Shown: positions 17,981 to 26,674 of the stretch, one piece after another
How positions within the stretch are numbered: position 1 is the first letter of the stretch
How the letters are laid out: each line of letters starts with the position of its first letter
Assembly (NCBI RefSeq): GCF_000190575.1
Contig: NC_015164.1
Location: 1,860,001 to 1,924,000, forward strand
Reading direction: 5' to 3'
DNA: 64,000 nucleotides
From: Phocaeicola salanitronis DSM 18170
Lineage (GTDB): Bacteria > Bacteroidota > Bacteroidia > Bacteroidales > Bacteroidaceae
Position numbers and translations under genes: made by a program
The notes under the pieces: model-generated
Told to the model about the DNA's origin: nothing
Databases searched by the model: none
What the model saw: only the letters and a program-made list of their open reading frames with translations

Positions 17981-19321
17981 ATGGAAAGCGAAGAAATAAA
18001 GAAAGTATCCGAACTGATAGAAAACAAGGAATCGGACAAGCTGAAAGAGATGCTGAACGACCTGCACCCAGCCGACATTGCCGAGCTATGCAACGAACTG
18101 GATGCGGAAGAGGCGCGTTCTATCTACTTGTTATTGGATAACGAGAAAGCCGCCGATGTATTGATTGAGATGGACGAGGATGCCCGCAAGCGCTTCCTCG
18201 ACCTTCTGCCTTCGGAAACCATCGCCAAGCGGTTCGTGGACTACATGGATTCGGACGATGCGGTTGACATTATCCGTGACATGGATGAAGACAAGCAAGA
18301 GGAAGTCCTCTCGCACATCGAAGACATCGAACAGGCTGGCGACATCGTTGACCTGCTGAAATATGACGAAGACACCGCCGGCGGTCTGATGGGTACCGAA
18401 ATGGTCATCGTCAACGAAAACCTGAGCATGCCCGAATGCCTGCGCGAAATGCGCATCCAGGCAGAGGATATGGACGAAATCTATTATGTATATGTGGTAG
18501 ATGACGATGAACGGCTTCGGGGCGTATTCCCATTGAAGAAAATGATTACCAGCCCCTCGGTATCGAAGGTGAAGCACGTGATGAAGAAAGACCCGATATC
18601 GGTGCATGTCGACACCCCATTGGACGAAGTGGTGCAAGTCATTGAAAAATACGACTTGGTGGCGCTTCCCGTCGTAGACAGTATCGGAAGGCTGGTAGGA
18701 CGGATTACGGTCGATGACGTCATGGACGAAGTGCGCGAACAGGCAGAGCGCGATTACCAATTGGCTTCCGGTTTGTCGCAAGACGTAGAATCGCACGATA
18801 ACATCTTCCGCCAGACCACCGCCCGCCTGCCCTGGCTCCTGATAGGCATGCTGGGAGGCATCGGCAACTCCATGATTTTAGGTAACTTCGACACGACCTT
18901 TGCCGCACATCCCGAAATGGCACTCTACATTCCGCTTATCGGCGGTACGGGAGGAAATGTCGGGACCCAGTCGTCCGCATTGGTCGTACAAGGGCTTGCC
19001 AACAGTTCGCTCGATGCCGAAAATACATGGAAGCAAGTGTTAAAAGAATCCGTCGTAGCGCTTATCAATGCCACCATCATTTCCATGCTGGTCTATATTT
19101 ACAACTTCATCCGCTTTGGTGCAGACGCCACTGTCAGCTATTCGGTTTCCATCAGCCTGTTTGCCGTAGTGATGTTCGCTTCTATTTTCGGCACCCTTGT
19201 CCCGATGACGCTTGAAAAGCTGAAAATCGATCCGGCAATCGCTACCGGACCGTTTATCTCGATTACCAACGACATCATCGGCATGCTGATGTACATGGGA
19301 ATTACCGTATTATTGGCATAA
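17981..19321 (+). CDS. mgtE: magnesium transporter MgtE
   Basis: This 446-residue protein has the three-part layout of MgtE channels. A cytosolic N-domain of helical repeats (about 5-130, LNDLHPADIAELCNELDAEEARSIYLLL) is followed by a CBS pair (about 135-255; LMGTEMVIVNENLSMPECLREM, MKKDPISVHVDTPLDEV) that senses magnesium. The five-helix membrane domain (about 280-446) contains RLPWLLIGMLGG, GGTGGNVGTQSSALVVQGLA for the pore region, and ITNDIIGMLMYMGI. It takes up Mg2+ down its gradient, gated by internal magnesium. The length and motifs are typical, with nothing missing. Confidence 0.96.
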   Translation: MESEEIKKVSELIENKESDKLKEMLNDLHPADIAELCNELDAEEARSIYLLLDNEKAADVLIEMDEDARKRFLDLLPSETIAKRFVDYMDSDDAVDIIRDMDEDKQEEVLSHIEDIEQAGDIVDLLKYDEDTAGGLMGTEMVIVNENLSMPECLREMRIQAEDMDEIYYVYVVDDDERLRGVFPLKKMITSPSVSKVKHVMKKDPISVHVDTPLDEVVQVIEKYDLVALPVVDSIGRLVGRITVDDVMDEVREQAERDYQLASGLSQDVESHDNIFRQTTARLPWLLIGMLGGIGNSMILGNFDTTFAAHPEMALYIPLIGGTGGNVGTQSSALVVQGLANSSLDAENTWKQVLKESVVALINATIISMLVYIYNFIRFGADATVSYSVSISLFAVVMFASIFGTLVPMTLEKLKIDPAIATGPFISITNDIIGMLMYMGITVLLA

Positions 19322-19444
19322 GTTTGAATAAAAATAAGGGCATATTGAAAAAAATTAGCAAAAAAGATATGAAAAACCGATTTTATTCTTTTAATTTGTA
19401 ATTATAGAATAAACAAGCAAGACATTCTTTAAAATCTACATACG

Positions 19445-21247
19445 ATGGAAGTAAACGAAACAAACCGCCCGCTAACTGAAGTTCCGGCAGAAAACCCTGC
19501 GGAAACTTCGGTTCCTACTGTTGAACAAACCGAAAAACCTGCGTATGCCCCGAAGCAAACCCAGGAAGAAGTAATCGAACGTTTAACAGAAATCAACAAA
19601 GATGCCTGCAATGCAGACAAACAAGAAATCGATTATTTAAAACAAACTTTTTACAAACTGCATAAAGCCGAACAAGAAGCAGCGCGTAAAGCCTTTATGG
19701 ATGAAGGCGGAAATCCGGATGATTTCGTCCCTGCTCCCGATCCATGGGAAACGAGGTTCAAGGAAATCATGAGTTCCATCAAAGAAAAGCGAAGCATAAT
19801 GGCAGCCGAGCAGGAACAGGAAAAAGAAGAAAACTTGCAGAAAAAGCTTGCCATTCTGGATAAAATGAAAGCGTTAACCGAGACAACGGAAGACACCAGC
19901 AAGATTTACAACGAGTTCAAACAACTCCAGCAAGAATGGAATGAAATCAAACAAGTGCCTGCAAACAAGGTGAATGAACTCTGGAAGTCGTATCAGCTTT
20001 ACACCGAGAAATTCTATGATATGGTAAAACTGAACAACGAATTCCGCGAATACGATTTCAAGAAAAACCTGGAGCAAAAAACTCATCTGTGCGAAGCTGC
20101 CGAAAAACTGGCAGAAGAACCTGATGTAGTATCCGCTTTCCACCAATTGCAAAAACTGCATCAGGAATTCAGAAGCATCGGTCCTGTTGCCAAAGACTTG
20201 CGCGAAAGCATCTGGGCACGCTTCAAAGCTGCGTCTACAGCCGTAAACCGCCGCCATCAACAGCATTTCGAAATACTGAAAGAAAAGGAGCAAAACAACC
20301 TTGACCAAAAAACCGTTATTTGCGAAATTGCAGAATCAATGGACTATGACAGCTTGAAGACATTTGCCGACTGGGACAACAAAACACAAGAAATCCTCGC
20401 CCTGCAAGCTAAATGGAAAACCATTGGCTATGCCCCTCAAAAAATGAACGTCAAGATATTCGAACGGTTCCGCGCCGCATGTGATGAATTCTTTAAACGG
20501 AAAGCTGTTTTCTTTAAGCAAATCAAGGAAAACATGGCTGAGAACCTGGAGAAGAAGAAAGCGCTGTGCGAAAAGGCAGAGGCACTGAAAGACAGCACCG
20601 ATTGGAAACAGACCGCCGAGATCCTGACCCAACTGCAAAAGGAATGGAAAACCATCGGTCCGGTGGCAAAAAAACATTCGGATGCCGTATGGAAACGCTT
20701 CATCGGCGCATGCGACTATTTCTTTGCCCAAAAGAACAAAGCCACTTCTTCACAACGTTCGGTAGAAGCAGAAAACATGGCAAAAAAAGAAGAAATTATC
20801 AAGCAATTGATTGCATTAGACGCTTCAGGGGTTACAGATAATAACACGACCGAACAAACACGTGCCTTAATCAAAGAATGGAACAGCATCGGTCATGTAC
20901 CGTTCAAGGAGAAAGACCGCTTATACAATGAATTCCATAAATGGGTAGACAAATTATTCGACAAGCTAAATCTGTCTGCTACAGAACGGAAATTGAGCGA
21001 TTTCAAGTCAGGTTTAAGTAAAGGCGATAGTTTATACCGCGACCGGGAAAAATTAGTACGCACCTACGAGAATCTGAAAAGTGACATCCAAACCTACGAG
21101 AACAACTTGGGCTTCCTTTCTTCCGCATCGAAGAAGGGCAATACGCTGGTAGCCGAAGTTACCCGTAAGATTGAACGCCTTAAAGGAGACATGGAGTTGG
21201 TACTGAAGAAAATCGCAGCCATTGACGAAAAGCTGAAAGAAGCCTGA
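19445..21247 (+). CDS. DUF349 repeat protein
   Basis: This 600-residue, highly charged, mostly helical protein has no signal peptide. After an acidic Pro/Glu-rich N-terminus (about 1-45) it carries five DUF349 repeats of about 70 residues, recognised by LQQEWNEIKQVP, LHQEFRSIGPVA, LQAKWKTIGYAP, LQKEWKTIGPVA and IKEWNSIGHVP, each followed by a W/F-rich helix. A C-terminal coiled coil follows (about 525-600). DUF349 proteins are widespread in Bacteroidetes and their function is not established. It is monocistronic, ending at a hairpin shared with the convergent esterase gene. Confidence 0.92.
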   Translation: MEVNETNRPLTEVPAENPAETSVPTVEQTEKPAYAPKQTQEEVIERLTEINKDACNADKQEIDYLKQTFYKLHKAEQEAARKAFMDEGGNPDDFVPAPDPWETRFKEIMSSIKEKRSIMAAEQEQEKEENLQKKLAILDKMKALTETTEDTSKIYNEFKQLQQEWNEIKQVPANKVNELWKSYQLYTEKFYDMVKLNNEFREYDFKKNLEQKTHLCEAAEKLAEEPDVVSAFHQLQKLHQEFRSIGPVAKDLRESIWARFKAASTAVNRRHQQHFEILKEKEQNNLDQKTVICEIAESMDYDSLKTFADWDNKTQEILALQAKWKTIGYAPQKMNVKIFERFRAACDEFFKRKAVFFKQIKENMAENLEKKKALCEKAEALKDSTDWKQTAEILTQLQKEWKTIGPVAKKHSDAVWKRFIGACDYFFAQKNKATSSQRSVEAENMAKKEEIIKQLIALDASGVTDNNTTEQTRALIKEWNSIGHVPFKEKDRLYNEFHKWVDKLFDKLNLSATERKLSDFKSGLSKGDSLYRDREKLVRTYENLKSDIQTYENNLGFLSSASKKGNTLVAEVTRKIERLKGDMELVLKKIAAIDEKLKEA

Positions 21248-21277
21248 TTGACTATTTTTAATGTGCTAATAAATAAT

Positions 21278-21319
21278 GTGGCAATGTGCTAATGTGAGAA
21301 TAAATTAGCACATTGCCAC
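21278..21319. terminator. 15-bp inverted repeat between convergent genes
   Basis: GTGGCAATGTGCTAA (21278-21292) pairs perfectly with TTAGCACATTGCCAC (21305-21319), between the DUF349 and esterase stops. The same words make up the larger element at 51684-51856. Confidence 0.65.
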
Positions 21320-21335
21320 ATTGGCACATTCATAC

Positions 21336-22757
21336 TCACCAGTTATCCGTACGGAACGGGAACAAGGGCAATTCACGCGTACCTGCCACATTGCCCGGCT
21401 GGAAATCGCGGAAACAATAACGCACCGCTACAGGATCAGGCACTTTATCGCACGTCACTTTTATCTGAAGATTGTTATACACTTCCGCTTTAGCCGGATA
21501 AAATACCTTATCGCTCCCTGCCACTTCAAATCCTTCCATATCGTTCAGCCGGTTGAATCCGTCCTCGGCGTCATTGAAAGAAAGGATTACACTCCCGTCT
21601 TTCACCTCCATTGATTTATAAGAGGGGCTGGTCTCCCTTATGCCCTTCACTCCGTAGGTACGCGCCAACGCCATATAGGCAAGACGTTTTCCCACATCCG
21701 TCTTGTTTTTCGGATGAACATTCTTCGCCTCATACGGTTCTACCAAATCATTAGTGGAAATCAGACCGCTATTCGATATGATTGACTGTGCCTTAAACTG
21801 CTGTTCACGCAGGAGCGCACTGCCTGTACCTTCATACGAGCCAAACGGGGCAATCTCCACGAAATAAAACGGCAATTCGCCCAGTCCCCACTCGCTGCGC
21901 CACAAGTCCACCATCGTCTTCAAACGCTCTGCATAGTCGGGATGCCCTACGTTCGATTCGCCCTGGTACCATAAAAAGCCCTTAATCGTATAGTTCTGCA
22001 AAGGTTTCAGCATACCGTTGTACATAATGACCGGACTCAGGTAGTGCCACCAGTCATGCGGTTCTTCCTTGCGGATGTCGCGTTTCAGGTCGATATCAGG
22101 ATAGTTCTTTACGATGCTTTCCGGAAGCCAGCCTTCTACGGTCGTGCCTCCCCAACTGCAATTGATAATGCCGATAGGCACATCAAGCACCCGGTTCATC
22201 ATCATGGCAAAATGGAATGCGGTGGCACTAAACATCGGGGCATTCTCCGGATTGCTCACCTTCCAGCTGCCTTTACAAGTCTCTACAGGCTTCAGCTGGC
22301 CGTTTTTCTCTACCGTAGCCACACGGATTCCTTTCCATTGCGATGCAGTAGCGATGGTTTCGTTCGCCCCTTCTATCGGGCAGTTCCAAAATCCGTTCAG
22401 CGGCATCTCCATATTCGATTGCCCCGAGCAGAACCATACTTCGCCTATGAGAATGTTACGCAATTGGGTCTCCTCGCCATCAGAGAACGTAATGCTTTGC
22501 GCCTCGTATGTAGCGGCAGGCGTCTGTACCTTTGCCAGCCACTTTCCCGAAGCGTCGCTCTTTACCGTATATACCCGGTCACTCCATGATACCCGCACAC
22601 TCACTTCCGTATTCGGATTTGCCTTTCCCCATAATTTCACTTCGGTCTGTTGCTGAAGCACCATGTTGTCACTCATTATGTCGGGCAACGTAACTTTTGC
22701 CCATGCGCTTGCCTGCATAACCGCCAGCAAACACGCCATTACAATCCTTTTTCTCAT
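21336..22757 (-). CDS. sialate O-acetylesterase family protein (secreted)
   Basis: The product has 473 residues from the ATG at 22757; an extension to 22769 would need a TTG start and overlap the upstream stop. The signal peptide is MRKRIVMACLLAVMQASAWA. The SGNH-type esterase core has EVWFCSGQSNMEMPL (Ser in GQSNM), INCSWGGTTVEGWL, FLWYQGESN and the C-terminal NVHPKNKTDVGKRLA with the catalytic His. Family members remove acetyl groups from sialic acids or from plant glycans such as xylan and pectin; the substrate cannot be told from sequence. It follows the CE2-like esterase gene by 5 bp, so the two form an operon. Confidence 0.9.
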   Translation of the reverse strand: MRKRIVMACLLAVMQASAWAKVTLPDIMSDNMVLQQQTEVKLWGKANPNTEVSVRVSWSDRVYTVKSDASGKWLAKVQTPAATYEAQSITFSDGEETQLRNILIGEVWFCSGQSNMEMPLNGFWNCPIEGANETIATASQWKGIRVATVEKNGQLKPVETCKGSWKVSNPENAPMFSATAFHFAMMMNRVLDVPIGIINCSWGGTTVEGWLPESIVKNYPDIDLKRDIRKEEPHDWWHYLSPVIMYNGMLKPLQNYTIKGFLWYQGESNVGHPDYAERLKTMVDLWRSEWGLGELPFYFVEIAPFGSYEGTGSALLREQQFKAQSIISNSGLISTNDLVEPYEAKNVHPKNKTDVGKRLAYMALARTYGVKGIRETSPSYKSMEVKDGSVILSFNDAEDGFNRLNDMEGFEVAGSDKVFYPAKAEVYNNLQIKVTCDKVPDPVAVRYCFRDFQPGNVAGTRELPLFPFRTDNW

Positions 22758-22762
22758 ATTTA

Positions 22763-23872
22763 TTACCAATTCATTAGTTCCTTCAGATAAGACGTAAGCT
22801 CATTCGCCATTTTCTGTTGCTGGCGCATCGACGGATGCCAGTTGGCACCGTATCCCAACGAGCCTGTTTGAGGAGACATATCGAAACGGTACACCTCGGC
22901 ATCTCCCGCTTGCTTCCGTTCCGCCTGAACGATATCCAACGCCTTCTTCACGTCTTCTAATGACTTTCCATTCAACATCGAACCGGTCAGCAAGACCAAT
23001 TTTGCCTTCGGATAAACCGTGCGCAGATGAGCGGTGAATTTCCGATAAGCCTCCACAAGCAAACCGAAATCATATTTCCCGTCACCGGTATCATTCGTAC
23101 CCAAATTAACGCAGACCACATCGGGCGTGTACAAGCTATGGTTCCACAATTCGGTAGGGTCGGTAAACATCACCTGCTCATACATCGCAGGCAGGCAATC
23201 CTTGCTGCCCGATACCGGCGCTCCGAAATTGCGGTAAATGCCGATACCCGAACGTGCCACCACCAAGTGCTGGGCATTCAGTGCACGCGCCGTACGTGCC
23301 GCATACGTATAGAAATGATTTTCCGTTTCGTAAGTGAAAGGGTCGTTCCGGTCGTCCGACTCCACCCCATAGCCGCATGTAATGGAATTGCCGATAAACT
23401 CGATGCGCCGCTCGGGCAGTTTCGGAGCTTCGGCAAGACTGCATCCTTCATCCAAATAAAATCCCTTGAAGACCGGTTTCAGTTCATATCCTTCCAATAC
23501 ATACATGATACGCGCCCGGTGTATGCCTGCCGGAAGCCCTTCGGCAAGGGTCAGTATCGAATCGTTCTTCGTAAAGCTGATGCGGTAAGGCAGGTGGTCG
23601 TCTATCTCCACCATAAAATCGCCGCTCCCCGGCTTTGCCTTCATCTGCAACGAAGTGCCCTCGAAATCGGCATAGATGCTTACGCCCGGATAAGTAAACG
23701 TAACCGCCTGCGGAATGCGGTGGCTGATGCGTCCCATATAGACAATACGTGCGTCATCGGCAGGAATAAATACGCGCCCTGCATCTTGCAAGCCGGCAAA
23801 AACAGAAGTACAAGTGAACCAGGCTACTAGTAGCAAACCTAAACGATACATAGTTTTCTTATGCGTTTTCAT
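22763..23872 (-). CDS. CE2-like SGNH carbohydrate esterase (secreted)
   Basis: The protein has 369 residues with signal peptide MKTHKKTMYRLGLLLVAWFTCTSVFA. A jelly-roll N-terminal domain (about 30-150) is followed by an SGNH hydrolase domain with ERRIEFIGNSITCGYG (nucleophile Ser in block I), VVCVNLGTNDTGDG (block III Asn) and GANWHPSMRQQQ (catalytic His). This two-domain order is that of carbohydrate esterase family 2, which deacetylates xylan, mannan or other glycans. No glycoside hydrolase is adjacent. A TATTTTTG promoter box lies about 20 bp upstream. Confidence 0.87.
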   Translation of the reverse strand: MKTHKKTMYRLGLLLVAWFTCTSVFAGLQDAGRVFIPADDARIVYMGRISHRIPQAVTFTYPGVSIYADFEGTSLQMKAKPGSGDFMVEIDDHLPYRISFTKNDSILTLAEGLPAGIHRARIMYVLEGYELKPVFKGFYLDEGCSLAEAPKLPERRIEFIGNSITCGYGVESDDRNDPFTYETENHFYTYAARTARALNAQHLVVARSGIGIYRNFGAPVSGSKDCLPAMYEQVMFTDPTELWNHSLYTPDVVCVNLGTNDTGDGKYDFGLLVEAYRKFTAHLRTVYPKAKLVLLTGSMLNGKSLEDVKKALDIVQAERKQAGDAEVYRFDMSPQTGSLGYGANWHPSMRQQQKMANELTSYLKELMNW

Positions 23873-23891
23873 AATCTAACAAGTGTTTTTG

Positions 23892-23899
23892 CAAAAATA
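23892..23899 (-). promoter_or_regulatory. -7 promoter element of esterase operon
   Basis: The minus strand reads TATTTTTG, 20 bp before the ATG at 23872. Confidence 0.5.
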
Positions 23900-23952
23900 A
23901 CGAAGATTAATCACACACGCTAATAGAATCTTATCCAATTTTACACAAAGCA

Positions 23953-26259
23953 CTACATCCGCTCCATATCGCTTGCCGATGAGTTCTTGCCGCGGTACCT
24001 GTTCTTCAACTGATTGAAACGGAAGACCAGGCTGACGGAGAAATTCCATAGCTGGTAGTCTTCGGTCTGGGTGAAACGGAGGTTTCCCTCACGCTGCTCT
24101 TCGCGGAACTTCATGGTGCGCAGCAGGTCGTAAGCCTTCAGGCTGACGCTGAAACGTTTCTCGAAGAAATCTTTCTGCAATTCCAGATTCAGCATTTGGT
24201 AAGGACGGATAGACACACTCTCCAAATCGCCGCCGGAATAGAAGGCGTAATACACACTTAGCAGATAGTCTTTCGGGAATGTGAACTGCTGGTTGAGCGC
24301 AGCGGTACAGTTGGGCGAGTTGTATGCAAGCGGTTCTCCACGGTACATCACCTTGAAAAAGGGCTGGCTGATGCCCAACGTAAGGGAAGAATGCCAGACG
24401 CCGAACGTCTTCTGAATGTTCAGCGTCGCCTTCAGGTACTGGATGTGACCATAATTGCAGAAGGTGCTGATGATGCGGTTTTCCGCTTCTTCCTCTTGGC
24501 AGGTGGACAGGTGGTTCTTCTCGTACGTATAGCTCGCGCTAAAATAAAAAGGTTTGTGGCTGATGCTCCACTCCAGTTTGTACGCCGTGGCAGGCAGCAG
24601 CAGCGGATTGCCCCGCTGGTACATGAACTCGTTGCTGTAATAGACGGCGTTGCTCAGCTGGCGGAACGAAGGACGTGTGGTGCGCGACGAGAAAGACAGC
24701 GTCTGGCTCCAGCCGTTACGCTTGTAGCTGACGCTTGTCGAAGGATAGACGTTGTGAAAGCGGTGGGTCAGGTTGCCCGAAGCGTCCAGCCGGTCGCGGA
24801 ACTTCATCTGCATATATTCGTAACGCACGCCTGCCCGGAAAGAAAAGTCGCCCGCCTCTGCCGACACGTCCGCAAACGCCGCCGCACGCACCTCGTCTTC
24901 ATCGTAAAGCGAAGCCGCCACATTGTCTGCCGTGCTCTGCAGTTCGTTGTGCGTATGCACCCGGCTCACGTCGCTTCCAAAGCCTACCTGCACACCGGAG
25001 GCAGGGCGGTAATCGAACGCCAACTGACCCGAGGCAATCGACAAATTCCCCTTCCCACGGCTTTCTGTTTCCAGCCGATCGCCCGAACTTGTTTCCGCCG
25101 TCGCCTGCCGGTAGCGGTTCCGGTTGTACACAAAGTCGAGGTTGAGGGCGGACGAAAGCCGGTCGCTCCAGTCGGCGTTATGGAACAGGTTGGCGTGATA
25201 CACGTCGGTGCGGTTCAGGTAATCGTTGTCGATGTCTTTTTCCGCCAAGGGTGCATGGCTCCACCCGTATGCCAGGTTCCCGGTACGGAACGTATAGTCA
25301 CGTGTATGTGTGCCTTCCACCTTCGCCCCTATCACGTGACGGGCGGTAAGCTCGTAGTCGGCGTTGGCGTACCACGTATGTTGCTTCGTGTCGCGGCGGT
25401 CGCCCTGGTCGGGATTCCGGTACAGATACAGGCTGTCGCCCAACGCCAGCTCGTGCGATTGCGGCTGGTTCACCACCGAACGGTAATCGGCATACTGGTA
25501 ATACGCCGACACGTGGAGCTTCCGGTTCCAGTAGTCGTAGCGCAGCGTCTCGTAGTCGGAATACCGCCTGCCCTGCTCCGACACGTGCTCCGCCAGCAAG
25601 GCATGCCCGTCGTCACGGCGCAAGGTATAGACCTTCAGCACCGCTTTCCCCTCGGCGTCGTAGCGTGCGCCCGGATTGGTAATCAGCTCCACCGAACGGA
25701 TGTCTTGCGGCGTGAGCTGCTGCAGCTCGTTGGCACGCGCCTTGCGGTTGTTGATGTAAATTACCGGAGTGCCCAAGCCGAACACTTCCACCTCGCCCGA
25801 CACGGTGAACGTCATCCCCGGCAACACCGCCAGCATATCGTTGATGCGGCGATATTGGCTCAACGTCGTGCCCTCCACGCGGGTCAGCAGCGCGCCGTCT
25901 TTCTGCTGATGAACGGGACGTTCCGCCACCACCTCCACGCCCTGCAGCCGAACGCTCTCTTCGCGCAGCGTCACTTCACCCGTAAAGCCGCTTGCCGGAA
26001 CCGTGCACGAATGGTAGCCCAAGCACGAGAACCGCAGCAAGCCTTCGCCCGGAGCCGAAGCCTCCAGCGTGAAACATCCGTCGGCATCGCTCACCGTGCC
26101 AGCCACAAAAACCGAATCGGGCAGCGCGAGCAGCACCACATTGGCGTACGCCACTCCCCGATGCGCCTCATCCGTCACTTTTCCCGTCAGGCTGTCCGCC
26201 CCGATGCCTGCACAGACGCAGTGCAGCAACATCGCTGTAAAAATCATTCTTTTCATCAT
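23953..26259 (-). CDS. outer-membrane beta-barrel receptor-like protein
   Basis: This 768-residue protein has a signal peptide (MMKRMIFTAMLLHCVCAGIGA; translation may start at the second Met). A carboxypeptidase-regulatory-like domain (about 24-105, LTGKVTDEAHRGVAYANVVLLALPD) is followed by a plug-like domain (about 120-210, YRRINDMLAVLPGMTFTVSGEVEVFG). A large C-terminal barrel rich in aromatic strands follows (VSYKRNGWSQTLSFSSRT and RFSVSLKAYDLLRTMKFRE). It matches the outer-membrane beta-barrel family related to TonB receptors, but no TonB box was recognised and there is no SusD partner. It is transcribed away from the histidine kinase/response regulator pair, with a 41-bp tandem array between. 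Its G+C content looks higher than that of neighbours. Confidence 0.88.
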   Translation of the reverse strand: MMKRMIFTAMLLHCVCAGIGADSLTGKVTDEAHRGVAYANVVLLALPDSVFVAGTVSDADGCFTLEASAPGEGLLRFSCLGYHSCTVPASGFTGEVTLREESVRLQGVEVVAERPVHQQKDGALLTRVEGTTLSQYRRINDMLAVLPGMTFTVSGEVEVFGLGTPVIYINNRKARANELQQLTPQDIRSVELITNPGARYDAEGKAVLKVYTLRRDDGHALLAEHVSEQGRRYSDYETLRYDYWNRKLHVSAYYQYADYRSVVNQPQSHELALGDSLYLYRNPDQGDRRDTKQHTWYANADYELTARHVIGAKVEGTHTRDYTFRTGNLAYGWSHAPLAEKDIDNDYLNRTDVYHANLFHNADWSDRLSSALNLDFVYNRNRYRQATAETSSGDRLETESRGKGNLSIASGQLAFDYRPASGVQVGFGSDVSRVHTHNELQSTADNVAASLYDEDEVRAAAFADVSAEAGDFSFRAGVRYEYMQMKFRDRLDASGNLTHRFHNVYPSTSVSYKRNGWSQTLSFSSRTTRPSFRQLSNAVYYSNEFMYQRGNPLLLPATAYKLEWSISHKPFYFSASYTYEKNHLSTCQEEEAENRIISTFCNYGHIQYLKATLNIQKTFGVWHSSLTLGISQPFFKVMYRGEPLAYNSPNCTAALNQQFTFPKDYLLSVYYAFYSGGDLESVSIRPYQMLNLELQKDFFEKRFSVSLKAYDLLRTMKFREEQREGNLRFTQTEDYQLWNFSVSLVFRFNQLKNRYRGKNSSASDMERM

Positions 26260-26315
26260 CGTATGTTTTGTTTTCGTTAAGATTTATCATTCCGTCCGCA
26301 GTCGGCAACACTTAT

Positions 26316-26520
26316 CCTACAGGATTGGCATCATCCGAGCCTCCGACAGCACGAATCCTGTAGGATTGGCATCGTCCGAGCTTCCGACAGCACAAATCCT
26401 GCAGGATTGGCATCGTCCGAGCCTCCGACAGCACAAATCCTGCAGGATTGGCATCATCCGAGCCTCCGACAGCACGTATCCTGTAGGATTGGCATCGTCC
26501 GAGCCGCCGACAATGCTTAT
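26316..26520. repeat. five tandem copies of a 41-bp unit
   Basis: Five head-to-tail 41-bp units fill 26316-26520 exactly; units differ at a few positions. Each junction carries an AATCCTGCAGGATT-like palindrome, and the unit contains GGCATCRTCCGAGC and CCGACAGCAC. A sixth, partial copy precedes the array (CAGTCGGCAACACTTAT). Because 41 is not a multiple of three, short open frames across it are chance products. It fills most of the 416-bp space between the barrel gene and the kinase gene. Confidence 0.95.
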
Positions 26521-26642
26521 CCGGCTGGAACTCGCTGCAAAGTAACGGCAAAACTTCCCGGCGGCGAAAAATAATCCTTACCCGTGGGTTACGCCTATAT
26601 TACTATTTTATTACTCCGCGCCACAGTTCCGGGTTTTTCCGC

Positions 26643-26650
26643 TATCTTTG
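26643..26650 (+). promoter_or_regulatory. -7 promoter element of histidine kinase operon
   Basis: TATCTTTG ends 24 bp before the ATG at 26675; it also argues against a TTG start at 26648. Confidence 0.65.
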
Positions 26651-26674
26651 TCGCGCACAATCAAATATACGCTT

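Noticed and set aside
24391..26280. 629-codon open frame on the plus strand
   Set aside because: It lies wholly antisense to the outer-membrane barrel gene, has no promoter or signal, and its Arg/His/Val-rich translation is typical of a G+C-rich antisense shadow.
26316..26520. CRISPR array
   Set aside because: The whole 41-bp unit is repeated with no unique spacers, and there are no cas genes.
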